DNA of 38,969 nucleotides from Lutibacter sp. (GTDB lineage Bacteria; Bacteroidota; Bacteroidia; Flavobacteriales; Flavobacteriaceae). Below are positions 16,073-24,431 of the stretch, in pieces. Each line of letters starts with the position of its first letter. Positions within the stretch are counted from its first letter, which is position 1. The notes under the pieces were generated by a model. It made no database searches. It was not told where the DNA came from and saw nothing but the letters and a program-made list of their open reading frames with translations. The position numbers were made by a program, and so were the translations under genes. The DNA lies in NCBI RefSeq assembly GCF_021647475.1, contig NZ_JAKIUR010000031.1:1-38969 (forward strand), in the 5' to 3' direction.

Positions 16073-17692
16073 ATGAAAAAATTATTATTAGGAAATGAAG
16101 CATTAGCACAAGGAGCGATTGATGCAGGATTATCAGGTGTTTATGCTTATCCAGGAACTCCCTCAACAGAAATAACAGAATACATACAAAAATCTAGAAT
16201 TGCAAAAGCATTAAATATTCACTCAAAATGGTCAGTGAATGAAAAAACTGCCATGGAATCTGCCTTAGGAATGTCGTATGCAGGAAAACGAGCTATGGTA
16301 GTAATGAAACATGTAGGATTAAATGTTGCCGCCGATGTTTTTATGAATATGTCCATTTCAGGAATTAACGGTGGTTTAGTTGTTGTAGTTGCCGATGATC
16401 CGTCAATGCACTCTTCACAAAACGAACAAGATTCTCGCTTTTATGGCAAATTTGCTATGATCCCTACTCTTGAACCATCTAATCAACAAGAAGCGTACGA
16501 TATTACTAAATATGCTTTTGATTTATCTGAAGAAACTGGTTTACCTGTTTTATTACGAATGGTAACCCGGTTATCACATTCAAGATCAGGTGTAGAAATA
16601 AGCGAAACTCAAAAAGCTCAAAACAAAGTTAAACTTCCAACAAATTCAACTCAGTTTTCATTAATTCCTGCTTATGCCAGAGGATTATATAAAAACTTGG
16701 TCGCTATTCAACCTGAACTAGAAAAAAATGCCGAAAATAGCATTTATAATAAATTAATTAAAGGTACAGATAAATCCATAGGAATTATTGCTTCAGGAAT
16801 TGCATATAATTATTTGATGGAAAATTATGAAGATGAAACTTGCCCATATCCTATTTTAAAAATTTCACAATATCCACTTCCCAAAAAACAAGTAAAATAT
16901 TTATTTGATACTTGTGAAAAAATATTAGTTTTAGAAGAAGGCTATCCTTTTATTGAAGAAATGATTTCCGACTTTTTAGGAGAAAAACGCAACGTAATTG
17001 GAAGACTTAGCCTTGATGTAAATAGAGTTGGCGAATTAAATCCTGATAGTATTGCAAAAGCCTTAAATTTACCTATTGAAATTACTGAAAGCAAACCAAA
17101 AGTAGTTGCTAATCGTCCACCTGAATTATGTGTTGGTTGTGGTCATCGAGATTTATTTGATGCTATAAATCAATTAAAAAAAGAAGAACAAAGTCAACAA
17201 GTATTTGGTGATATTGGTTGTTATGCTTTAGGAGCTTTAGCTCCTTACAAAAGTATTAATGCTTTAATTGAAATGGGAGCTTCTATAACTATGGCAAAAG
17301 GTGCTGCGGATGCCGGAATTCATCCTTCAATTGCTGTAATAGGAGATTCTACTTTTACACATTCAGGAATGACTGGTTTATTAAATGCCGTTATTGAAAA
17401 AACACCAATTACGGTTATTATTTCAGATAATTCTGCCATTGCAATGACAGGTGCTCAAGATTCATCAGCAACAGGTAGATTAATTTCTATTTGTAAAGGA
17501 ATTGGTGTTGAAGAAGATCATTTAAAAATTATAACTCCACTTCATAAAAACATGGAAGAAAATGTAGATTTAATTAGAAATGAATTAAATTATCAAGGCG
17601 TTTCTGTAATAATTTCACAACGTCCTTGTGTACAACTTCCTAAAGAAAAAAAGGACAAATTAAAAGCAATAAAATCCGTTTCATTAAACTAA
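16073..17692 (+). CDS. iorA: Indolepyruvate:ferredoxin oxidoreductase alpha subunit (short form)
   Basis: The thiamine-diphosphate-containing subunit that oxidatively decarboxylates aryl pyruvates (indole-, phenyl-, hydroxyphenylpyruvate) to aryl-acetyl-CoA. The order is: pyrimidine-binding domain (residues 1-180, with YAYPGTPSTEI), a middle domain (about 195-335), and the TPP domain (about 345-520) with CVGCGHRDLFDA (353-364), GDIGCYALG (379-387), GDSTFTHSG (424-432) and SDNSAIAMTG (451-460). Archaeal IorA is over 600 aa and ends in a cysteine-rich ferredoxin domain; this protein stops at 539 aa, soon after RPCVQLP, without those cysteines. iorB begins 10 nt later. Electrons must leave by a cluster or carrier not seen here. 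Confidence 0.92.
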   Translation: MKKLLLGNEALAQGAIDAGLSGVYAYPGTPSTEITEYIQKSRIAKALNIHSKWSVNEKTAMESALGMSYAGKRAMVVMKHVGLNVAADVFMNMSISGINGGLVVVVADDPSMHSSQNEQDSRFYGKFAMIPTLEPSNQQEAYDITKYAFDLSEETGLPVLLRMVTRLSHSRSGVEISETQKAQNKVKLPTNSTQFSLIPAYARGLYKNLVAIQPELEKNAENSIYNKLIKGTDKSIGIIASGIAYNYLMENYEDETCPYPILKISQYPLPKKQVKYLFDTCEKILVLEEGYPFIEEMISDFLGEKRNVIGRLSLDVNRVGELNPDSIAKALNLPIEITESKPKVVANRPPELCVGCGHRDLFDAINQLKKEEQSQQVFGDIGCYALGALAPYKSINALIEMGASITMAKGAADAGIHPSIAVIGDSTFTHSGMTGLLNAVIEKTPITVIISDNSAIAMTGAQDSSATGRLISICKGIGVEEDHLKIITPLHKNMEENVDLIRNELNYQGVSVIISQRPCVQLPKEKKDKLKAIKSVSLN

Positions 17693-17702
17693 ATTTAAAA
17701 AG

Positions 17703-18287
17703 ATGAAAACAAATATAATATTAGCAGGCGTTGGCGGACAAGGGATTTTAACAATTGCTGCAGTTTTAGATACCGCAGCTATTGCATCAAATTTATACTT
17801 AAAACAATCAGAAGTTCACGGCATGAGTCAGCGTGGTGGTGCTGTTCATTCACACGTTCGTATTTCAGATAAAGAAATTTTTTCAGATTTAATTCCTCTT
17901 GGAAAAGCAGATATGATTATTTCCGTTGAACCTATGGAATTATTACGCTATTTACCTTATTTAAAAAAAGATGGATATTTAGTAACTGATTCCAATCCGT
18001 TTGAAAACATAGCAGATTATCCCGAATTAAAAACGGTTTATGATGAAATTAAATCGCATCCAAATCATATATTAATTGATGCTAAAAAAATAGCCAAAGA
18101 TTTAGGAAATTCTAGAGCAACCAATATTGTATTAGTAGGTGCAGCTTCTTCAAAACTTCCTTTAAGTGAAGATAGTTTGTTGCAAGCAATAAAAACTTTA
18201 TTTGTACGCAAAGGAGAACGTATTGTAAATAAAAATATTGAAGCTTTTGACAAAGGAAAAGAAATAGCAACTGAATTTGTTTTATAA
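17703..18287 (+). CDS. iorB: Indolepyruvate:ferredoxin oxidoreductase beta subunit
   Basis: The small gamma-type partner (194 aa) that together with IorA makes the 2-oxoacid oxidoreductase. The N-terminus GVGGQGILTIAAVLDTAA and the segment EVHGMSQRGGAVHSHVRIS (about residues 39-57) are signatures of this family; both line the CoA and active-site region in related enzymes. It has no cysteine cluster. Gaps to iorA (10 bp) and to the synthetase gene (10 bp) indicate one transcript and stoichiometric production. Confidence 0.93.
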   Translation: MKTNIILAGVGGQGILTIAAVLDTAAIASNLYLKQSEVHGMSQRGGAVHSHVRISDKEIFSDLIPLGKADMIISVEPMELLRYLPYLKKDGYLVTDSNPFENIADYPELKTVYDEIKSHPNHILIDAKKIAKDLGNSRATNIVLVGAASSKLPLSEDSLLQAIKTLFVRKGERIVNKNIEAFDKGKEIATEFVL

Positions 18288-18297
18288 ACACTTGTAA

Positions 18298-20355
18298 ATG
18301 TTACACAAAAACTTAATTGAACCAAAAAGTATTGCTGTTGTTGGAGCATCAAATAATATACAAACTCCAGGAGGTAGCGTTCTTAAAAATTTAATCAACC
18401 ATCATTTTAAAGGAAATCTTATTGCTGTAAATCCTAAGGAAACTAAAGTACAAGGCATAAAATGTTATCAAAATATTGCTGAAATTCCAGAAGTAGATTT
18501 AGCTATAATTGCTATTTCTGCAAAATTCACCTTACAAACAGTAAAAGTTTTAACACAACAAAAAAACACTAAAGGATTTATTATATTTTCTGCAGGATTT
18601 AGTGAAAAAGATGAAGAAGGAGCAAAATTAGAACAGCAAATTGTAACAGAAATAAATGCTGTTGGCGGAAGCTTATTAGGTCCAAATAATATTGGTTTAA
18701 TCAATCAGAATTATGCCGGTGTTTTTACCACGCCAATTCCTAAATTACATGCCAAAGGAGTCGATTTTATTTCTGGCTCTGGTGCAACTGCAGTTTTTAT
18801 TATTGAAGCTGCTATGGCAAGTGGCTTAACTTTTTCTAGCGTTTATTCTGTTGGAAATTCCGCTCAAATTGGCGTAGAAGAAGTATTAGAACATTTAGAT
18901 AAAACCTTTGACACCACCAAAAGTTCAAAAGTAAAATTATTATATATTGAAAGTATTGGCAACCCAAAAAAATTATTAAAACACGCAACTTCATTAATTA
19001 ACAAAGGGTGTAAAATTGCAGCCATAAAAGCAGGAAGTTCTTCTGCAGGAAGTAGAGCTGCAAGTTCTCATACCGGTGCGTTAGCAAATTCTGATGTTGC
19101 GGTTGATGCATTATTTAAAAAAGCTGGAATTGTACGATGTTATGGCAGAAATGAATTAATTACGGTTGCTTCTATTTTTATGTTGCCTAAATTAGAAGGA
19201 AAAAATATTGCCATTATTACTCACGCTGGTGGCCCTGCGGTAATGTTAACCGATGCTTTATCAAAAAACGGATTAAAAGTTCCTGAAATTAAAGAAAAAA
19301 AAAGTCAAGAATTGCTTGAAAAACTTTTTGTTGGTTCTTCCGTTTCAAATCCTATTGATTTTTTGGCAACAGGTACCGCCAAACAATTGGAAACCATTAT
19401 TGATTATTGCGAAAATGAGTTTTCTGAAATTGATGCTATGGTAGTAATTTTTGGTAGTCCTGGTCTATTTGAAGTTTATGATGTTTATGATGTGTTATCA
19501 GAAAAAATGAAGACTTGTAAAAAACCTATTTTTCCAGTACTTCCATCTGTTGTAAATGTTAAAAAAGAAATTGATTATTTTATTGAAAAAGGGAATGTAA
19601 TGTTTCCTGATGAAGTACTTTTCGGAAATGCATTAGCCAAAACTATGGTTAATTTATCAACAAATGCTACGGTTTTAGCTTCAAAAAATATTGATGAAAT
19701 AGGAATTAGAAATATAATTAATAATTCTTCGAACGGATATTTAGCTCCAAAAGAAGTAAAAGAAATTTTAGAATCAGCTCAAATTCCTGTGGTGCCAGAG
19801 TTTGTTTGTACATCTTTTGAGACATGCAAAACAGCTATGGAGAAAATAAGTTTTCCTGTGGTGATGAAAATTGTAGGCCCAATTCATAAAAGTGATGTTG
19901 GTGGAATTATTTTAAATATAAATACTTTAGAAAAACTACAAACTTCCTTTGATAAAATCATAAAAATTAAAGGTGCAAAAGGCGTTTTAATTCAACCTAT
20001 GAAAAAAGGAATTGAATTATTTATTGGTGCTAAAAAAGAAGGTGATTTTGGACATTTAGTATTGTGCGGTTTAGGCGGAATTTTTATTGAAGTTTTAAAA
20101 GATGTAAATGCTGCTTTAACTCCAGTATCCTTTAAAGAAGCTACTGAAATGATTCACAATTTAAAATCGTATAAAATAATTCAAGGTGTTAGAAATCAAA
20201 AAGGAATTAATGAAGATTTGTTTGCTGAAATAATTACAAAAATTTCCAATTTAGTTACTGTTGCTCCAGAAATTATAGAATTAGATTTAAATCCATTATT
20301 AGGAAATTCAGAAGAAATTGTAGCGGTTGATGCAAGAATTAGAATTGAGAAATAA
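18298..20355 (+). CDS. ADP-forming acyl-CoA synthetase (fused alpha-beta, AcdAB type)
   Basis: Converts acyl-CoA, ADP and phosphate to free acid, CoA and ATP, saving the thioester energy by substrate-level phosphorylation. In 685 aa it contains an N-terminal CoA-binding Rossmann domain (IAVVGASNN, residues 12-20), two succinyl-CoA-ligase-like domains with the phosphohistidine H258 in ASSHTGALA, and a C-terminal ATP-grasp domain (from about 480; VVMKIVGPIHKSDVGGI). Archaeal enzymes split these parts into two subunits; the bacterial fusion is known. Its place directly behind iorAB suggests that its substrate is an aryl-acetyl-CoA, although an acetyl-CoA preference cannot be excluded. Confidence 0.9.
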   Translation: MLHKNLIEPKSIAVVGASNNIQTPGGSVLKNLINHHFKGNLIAVNPKETKVQGIKCYQNIAEIPEVDLAIIAISAKFTLQTVKVLTQQKNTKGFIIFSAGFSEKDEEGAKLEQQIVTEINAVGGSLLGPNNIGLINQNYAGVFTTPIPKLHAKGVDFISGSGATAVFIIEAAMASGLTFSSVYSVGNSAQIGVEEVLEHLDKTFDTTKSSKVKLLYIESIGNPKKLLKHATSLINKGCKIAAIKAGSSSAGSRAASSHTGALANSDVAVDALFKKAGIVRCYGRNELITVASIFMLPKLEGKNIAIITHAGGPAVMLTDALSKNGLKVPEIKEKKSQELLEKLFVGSSVSNPIDFLATGTAKQLETIIDYCENEFSEIDAMVVIFGSPGLFEVYDVYDVLSEKMKTCKKPIFPVLPSVVNVKKEIDYFIEKGNVMFPDEVLFGNALAKTMVNLSTNATVLASKNIDEIGIRNIINNSSNGYLAPKEVKEILESAQIPVVPEFVCTSFETCKTAMEKISFPVVMKIVGPIHKSDVGGIILNINTLEKLQTSFDKIIKIKGAKGVLIQPMKKGIELFIGAKKEGDFGHLVLCGLGGIFIEVLKDVNAALTPVSFKEATEMIHNLKSYKIIQGVRNQKGINEDLFAEIITKISNLVTVAPEIIELDLNPLLGNSEEIVAVDARIRIEK

Positions 20356-20403
20356 AATATTATTTATCATAAATTTAATAATTCTTCTAAAACAAAATAT
20401 TAC

Positions 20404-20488
20404 TGTCATACCTGCGTAGGCAGGTATCTATATCGGTCTTTATAAAAAAATATCTTTAAAATAGATTCCTGCCTACGCAGGAATGACA
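20404..20488. repeat. Long inverted repeat downstream of the ior operon
   Basis: Arms at 20404-20430 and 20462-20488 are 27 bp each and pair with only two mismatches; both contain the core CCTGCGTAGGCAGG. The 31-bp loop is AT-rich. It could end transcription of the ior operon or fold in the RNA. The same type of core hairpin is dispersed in many flavobacterial genomes. Confidence 0.75.
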
Positions 20489-20500
20489 ATACATCATAAA

Positions 20501-21084
20501 ATTTCACAGATTACTTCAGCTTTTATCAAAACTTCGTAATGACGTGTTGGTTATACATACTGTCAATTTATGCTAGCCTGTCAGTAGGCAGGTGCAGTGA
20601 AGTAATCTCATAAATAGAACTTGTCATTGCGAGGGCGGTACAACCGTGGCAATCTCATGAATAAAACTAAAAATTTCACAGATTACTTCAGTTTTATCAA
20701 AACTTCGTAATGACGTGTTGGTTATCCATACTATTAATTTAAGCTAGCCTACCAGTAGGCAGGTGCAGTGAAGTAATCTCATAAATAGAACTTGTCATTG
20801 CGAGGGAGGTACAACCGTGGCAATCTCATGAATAGAACTAAAATTTCACAGATTACTTCAGTTTTTATCAAAACTTCGTAATGACGTGTTGGTTATCCAT
20901 ACTATTAATTTAAGCTAGCCTATCAGTAGGCAGGTGCAGTGAAGTAATCTCATAAATAGAACTTGTCATTGCGAGGGAGGTACAACCGTGGCAATCTCAT
21001 GAATAAAACTAAAAATTTCACAGATTACTTCAGTTTTATCAAAACTTCGTAATGACGTGTTGTTATCCATACTATTAATTTAAG
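20501..21084. repeat. Tandem array of a ~171-bp unit, 3.4 copies
   Basis: Units at 20501-20672 (172 bp), 20673-20842 (170 bp), 20843-21014 (172 bp) and a partial one at 21015-21084. Units 2 and 3 are nearly identical; unit 1 differs at more positions. Each complete unit has an 11-bp inverted repeat (AGATTACTTCA with TGAAGTAATCT, for example 20508-20518 and 20598-20608), a GCCT/AGGC mini-hairpin, and a block with CATTGCGAGG and GGCAATCTC of a kind seen in dispersed bacterial repeats. The last unit is cut off at the stop codon of the glycosyltransferase gene. No coding sequence is present. Confidence 0.9.
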
Positions 21085-22230
21085 TTATAACAAATCAATT
21101 TCTCCTCTATTTTTTGAGTTGACACTTCCAATTAAAAACTGAGTGTTTTTTGGATGAATTTTAAAAGAAACTTTTTCATTTTTCAATTTTTCAAAATGCT
21201 TAATAATTATTTTATTAGAAGTTATTTCATTATCAAAAATCAAAGCATCAATTTTATCTTCTTTAATTTTCTCTTTTATTGCATCAAAATGATTTAACAA
21301 TTTCTCTGAAACAAATAAAGAATTATTTTTAAATAAATCCTTTATTTTTTTATTTCTCCCAAAATATAAAACTGTTGCTATTGATTTAATTTTTGAAGTT
21401 GAAAAATTAAATTTAAACCATTTTAGCAAAAACCAAAATTCAATTCCAAAACTCATTAAAAAGTCATAGACTTTATTTAGTTTAAAGTGTTTATTATAAA
21501 ATATTTTCATTGCATTATGAAAATATCTTAAATACTTTGTATCTTTTTTAGTACTTTCTCCTTTATAATGAATTATTGTAGTTTCTGCAAAATAGTAATT
21601 TTGATAGCCTTTATTTAAAATTTTATAACTCAAATCAATATCTTCACCATACATAAAATAAGCTGTATCAAAACCATTTACTTCATTGTAAATGCTTCTT
21701 TTCATAAACATAAAAGATCCAACTAAAACAGCGACTACACCGCTTTCATTTTCTGTCAAATGCGTTGCGTAATATTTTCCTGTGTGCTTACTTGAAATAG
21801 CAAACAATTTGTTAAACGCAACTTTAGGCGTAGGTATTCCACGCTTACTTTCTGGTAAAAAATTTCCAGAACCATCTATTAATTTTACTCCTAATGCTCC
21901 TAAATTAGTTTTTGTTTTAGCAAATTTGAAAATTTTATCTAAAGTATCTTCAGCTAAAACGGTATCTGGATTTAATATTAAAACGTAATTTCCTTTTGCA
22001 ATAGCCACACCTTGATTATTGGCTTTTGAAAAACCAACATTTTTTTTGTTTTGAATTAAAACTACTTCAGGATATTTTTTTAATAATAAGTTACAACTTC
22101 CATCGGTAGAATTGTTATCCACAACAATTATTTCTACATTTAAATTAGTAGATGCAGATTTAACACTTAAAATGCATTGCTCTAAAAAGTACTGAACATT
22201 ATAACTGACAATAACAACTGAAATATCCAT
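21085..22230 (-). CDS. Glycosyltransferase family 2 protein
   Basis: A cytoplasmic or membrane-associated glycosyltransferase of the rhamnosyltransferase-like GT2 group, probably acting on surface polysaccharide. The GT-A domain covers about residues 1-230: ISVVIVSYNV at the start, VVDNNSTDGS for nucleotide-sugar binding, NPDT as the DxD-like metal site, and GEDIDLSYKI as the acceptor/catalytic segment. The C-terminal 90 residues form a separate alpha/beta-looking unit ending in LIGSVNSKNRGEI, recalling the nucleotide-binding domain of polyprenyl glycosylphosphotransferases. I use the ATG at 22230, just after the recR stop; an ATG at 22248 would add six residues and overlap recR. Confidence 0.85.
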   Translation of the reverse strand: MDISVVIVSYNVQYFLEQCILSVKSASTNLNVEIIVVDNNSTDGSCNLLLKKYPEVVLIQNKKNVGFSKANNQGVAIAKGNYVLILNPDTVLAEDTLDKIFKFAKTKTNLGALGVKLIDGSGNFLPESKRGIPTPKVAFNKLFAISSKHTGKYYATHLTENESGVVAVLVGSFMFMKRSIYNEVNGFDTAYFMYGEDIDLSYKILNKGYQNYYFAETTIIHYKGESTKKDTKYLRYFHNAMKIFYNKHFKLNKVYDFLMSFGIEFWFLLKWFKFNFSTSKIKSIATVLYFGRNKKIKDLFKNNSLFVSEKLLNHFDAIKEKIKEDKIDALIFDNEITSNKIIIKHFEKLKNEKVSFKIHPKNTQFLIGSVNSKNRGEIDLL

Positions 22231-22231
22231 T

Positions 22232-22843
22232 TTAAAATGAGTTTTCAAATGGAATTCTATTAATAATACTTCTTCCTAAAGTAATTTCATCAGCATATTC
22301 CAATTCATCCCCCACAGAAATACCTCTGGCAATTGTTGAAGTTTTTACTTTAAAATTTTCTAATTGTTTAAAGATGTAAAAATTGGTTGTATCGCCTTCA
22401 ATAGTTGAACTTAGTGCAAAAATAACTTCCTTTATTCCTCCTTTTTTTACTTTTTCAACTAAACTATCAATGGTTAAATTTTGAGGTCCAATTCCTTCAA
22501 TAGGTGAAATTTTTCCGCCTAATACATGATATAATCCTTTAAATTGAGCCGTATTTTCAATAGCCATTACATCACGCACATCTTCAACAACACAAATTAT
22601 TTCTTCATTTCTAGATGGATTACGACAAATTTCACAAACTTCATGATCTGAAATATTATGACACTTTTTACACAATTTAATATCATCTACCAAATTATTA
22701 AGTGAATTTGATAGTTGATGTGTATGAGATTTTGGTTGTTTTAATAAGTGCAAAACCAATCGCAATGCAGTTCTTTTTCCTATTCCTGGAAACTGAGCTA
22801 TTTCATTTACTGCATTTTCTAAAAGTTTAGACGAAAAATTCAT
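22232..22843 (-). CDS. recR: Recombination mediator RecR
   Basis: The 203-aa ring-forming protein that works with RecO (and RecF) to load RecA at gaps. It has the N-terminal helix-hairpin-helix (AQFPGIGKRTALRLVLHLL), the four-cysteine zinc finger at about residues 57-72 (CKKCHNISDHEVCEICR), and a Toprim domain starting at IICVVEDVRDVMAIE, with a C-terminal Walker-like segment. Length is standard. Its ATG lies 4 nt after a good TACATTTG promoter element, implying a leaderless mRNA. The glycosyltransferase gene follows directly and is probably cotranscribed. Confidence 0.96.
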   Translation of the reverse strand: MNFSSKLLENAVNEIAQFPGIGKRTALRLVLHLLKQPKSHTHQLSNSLNNLVDDIKLCKKCHNISDHEVCEICRNPSRNEEIICVVEDVRDVMAIENTAQFKGLYHVLGGKISPIEGIGPQNLTIDSLVEKVKKGGIKEVIFALSSTIEGDTTNFYIFKQLENFKVKTSTIARGISVGDELEYADEITLGRSIINRIPFENSF

Positions 22844-22847
22844 ACCG

Positions 22848-22878
22848 CAAATGTAATATTATGAAACGATATTCTCAA
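22848..22878 (-). promoter_or_regulatory. recR promoter directly abutting the start codon
   Basis: Minus-strand TTG (22878-22876), 20 bp, then TACATTTG (22855-22848), then four bases and the ATG at 22843. Both boxes and the spacing fit the Bacteroidota consensus. The start of transcription would be at or next to the A of the ATG. Confidence 0.65.
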
Positions 22879-22920
22879 TAAATTTAGTTTCTTTGTTAAA
22901 TCAAACACTTATAGCTTTAA

Positions 22921-24381
22921 ATGAAACCAATTTATATTCTTTTACTTATTGTAGCTTATTTCGGCTTACTTTTATTAATTGCTCATTTTACAAGTAAAAA
23001 TGACAGTAACGAAACTTTTTTTAAAGCCAATAAAAATTCACCTTGGTATGTGGTTGCTTTTGGAATGATTGGAGCTTCTCTTTCTGGTGTAACGTTTATT
23101 TCCGTTCCTGGTTGGGTTCAAAGTTCGCAATTTAGTTATATGCAAATTGTAATTGGTTATTTGTTCGGCTATTTTGTAATTGCTTATGTATTAATTCCTA
23201 TTTATTATCAATTAAAAGTAACTTCAATTTATGAATATTTAAAAATTAGATTTGGAGCAACAACTCATAAAACTGGTGCTATTTTCTTTTTTATCTCCAG
23301 AGTTTTAGGAGCTTCATTTCGTTTGTTTTTAGTGGCTTCTGTATTGCAATATTTTATTTTTGATACTTGGCATGTTCCGTTTGAAATAACCGTTATACTT
23401 TCCATTCTTTTAATTTGGATTTACACTTTTAAAGGTGGAATAAAAACCATTGTTTGGACAGATACTTTGCAGACTTTATTTATGCTAATTGCCGTTTTTG
23501 GTTCTATTTATTTCATTCTGAATCAATTAAACTGGTCAATTACCGATTTGTTTGCCTCTACTGAATTTAAACATTATAGTAAAATTTGGTTTTTAGATGA
23601 TTTTAATGATAAAAAATATGCCGTAAAATCTATTTTAGGAGGAATGTTTATTGCCATTGCCATGACCGGTTTAGATCAGGATATGATGCAAAAAAACTTA
23701 ACATGTAAAAACACCAAAGAAGCTCAGTGGAATGTATTGTCGCTAGGATTTATTTTAATTATTGTAAATTTTATATTTTTAACTTTAGGAGCTTTATTAT
23801 TCATTTACGCAAATAAATTTAACATTTCAATTCCTATAATAGATGGAAGTGTTAAAACTGATTTACTTTTTCCTGAAATTGCTTTACAAAGTAATTTAGG
23901 AATTACCGTTGGAATTTTATTTATTTTAGGACTTATTGCTGCGGCGTATTCCAGTGCTGACAGTGCTTTAACTTCCTTGACTACATCGTATTGTATTGAT
24001 TTTTTAAATATTGAAAACAAGCCTAAAAACAAGCAAAAAGGTATTCGTAAAAATGTTCATATTGGTATTTCTATCATTTTAATCTTAGTAATAATTAGTT
24101 TTAGATATCTACTAAAAGATAATGTAATTAGTAGTTTATTACAAGTTGCATCTTATACTTACGGACCTTTATTAGGAATTTTTGCCTTTGGTATTTTCAC
24201 TAAAATAACTATTAAAGATAAGTGGGTATGGCTTGTTGCAGTAATTTCTGTTGCCTTAACTTATTTAATTAATGATTATTCTGTATCACTTTTAAATGGT
24301 TATATATTTGGATATGAATTATTAATAGTAAATGGTTGCATAACTTTTTTCGGACTTTTATTACTTCAAAAAAGAAAATAA
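22921..24381 (+). CDS. Sodium:solute symporter (SSS family)
   Basis: A 486-aa inner-membrane transporter with about 13 hydrophobic helices, of the sodium/solute symporter family. Family marks include the N-terminal FFKANKNSPWYVVAFGMIGASLSG, the KGGIKTIVWTDTLQ segment (a strongly conserved stretch in SSS proteins), GLDQDMMQKNL, and AAYSSADSALTSLTTSYCID near the sodium site. The substrate cannot be read from sequence; sugars, amino acids, nucleosides and sialic acid are all transported by relatives. It is followed after 50 bp by pdxH, which has its own promoter element. Confidence 0.9.
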   Translation: MKPIYILLLIVAYFGLLLLIAHFTSKNDSNETFFKANKNSPWYVVAFGMIGASLSGVTFISVPGWVQSSQFSYMQIVIGYLFGYFVIAYVLIPIYYQLKVTSIYEYLKIRFGATTHKTGAIFFFISRVLGASFRLFLVASVLQYFIFDTWHVPFEITVILSILLIWIYTFKGGIKTIVWTDTLQTLFMLIAVFGSIYFILNQLNWSITDLFASTEFKHYSKIWFLDDFNDKKYAVKSILGGMFIAIAMTGLDQDMMQKNLTCKNTKEAQWNVLSLGFILIIVNFIFLTLGALLFIYANKFNISIPIIDGSVKTDLLFPEIALQSNLGITVGILFILGLIAAAYSSADSALTSLTTSYCIDFLNIENKPKNKQKGIRKNVHIGISIILILVIISFRYLLKDNVISSLLQVASYTYGPLLGIFAFGIFTKITIKDKWVWLVAVISVALTYLINDYSVSLLNGYIFGYELLIVNGCITFFGLLLLQKRK

Positions 24382-24419
24382 TAATACTATATAATATGAA
24401 ATTCCTTTAAAAGATTTTT

Positions 24420-24427
24420 TATTTTTG
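24420..24427 (+). promoter_or_regulatory. -7 element directly before the pdxH start
   Basis: TATTTTTG matches TAnnTTTG and is followed by exactly four bases and the ATG at 24432, the same geometry as for recR. No obvious -33 TTG at standard spacing. Confidence 0.45.
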
Positions 24428-24431
24428 TTAA

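Noticed and set aside
20501..21084. Tandem array considered as CRISPR or as an integron-like attC array
   Set aside because: The unit is ~171 bp, repeated as a whole without unique spacers, and there is no integrase or cassette gene nearby.
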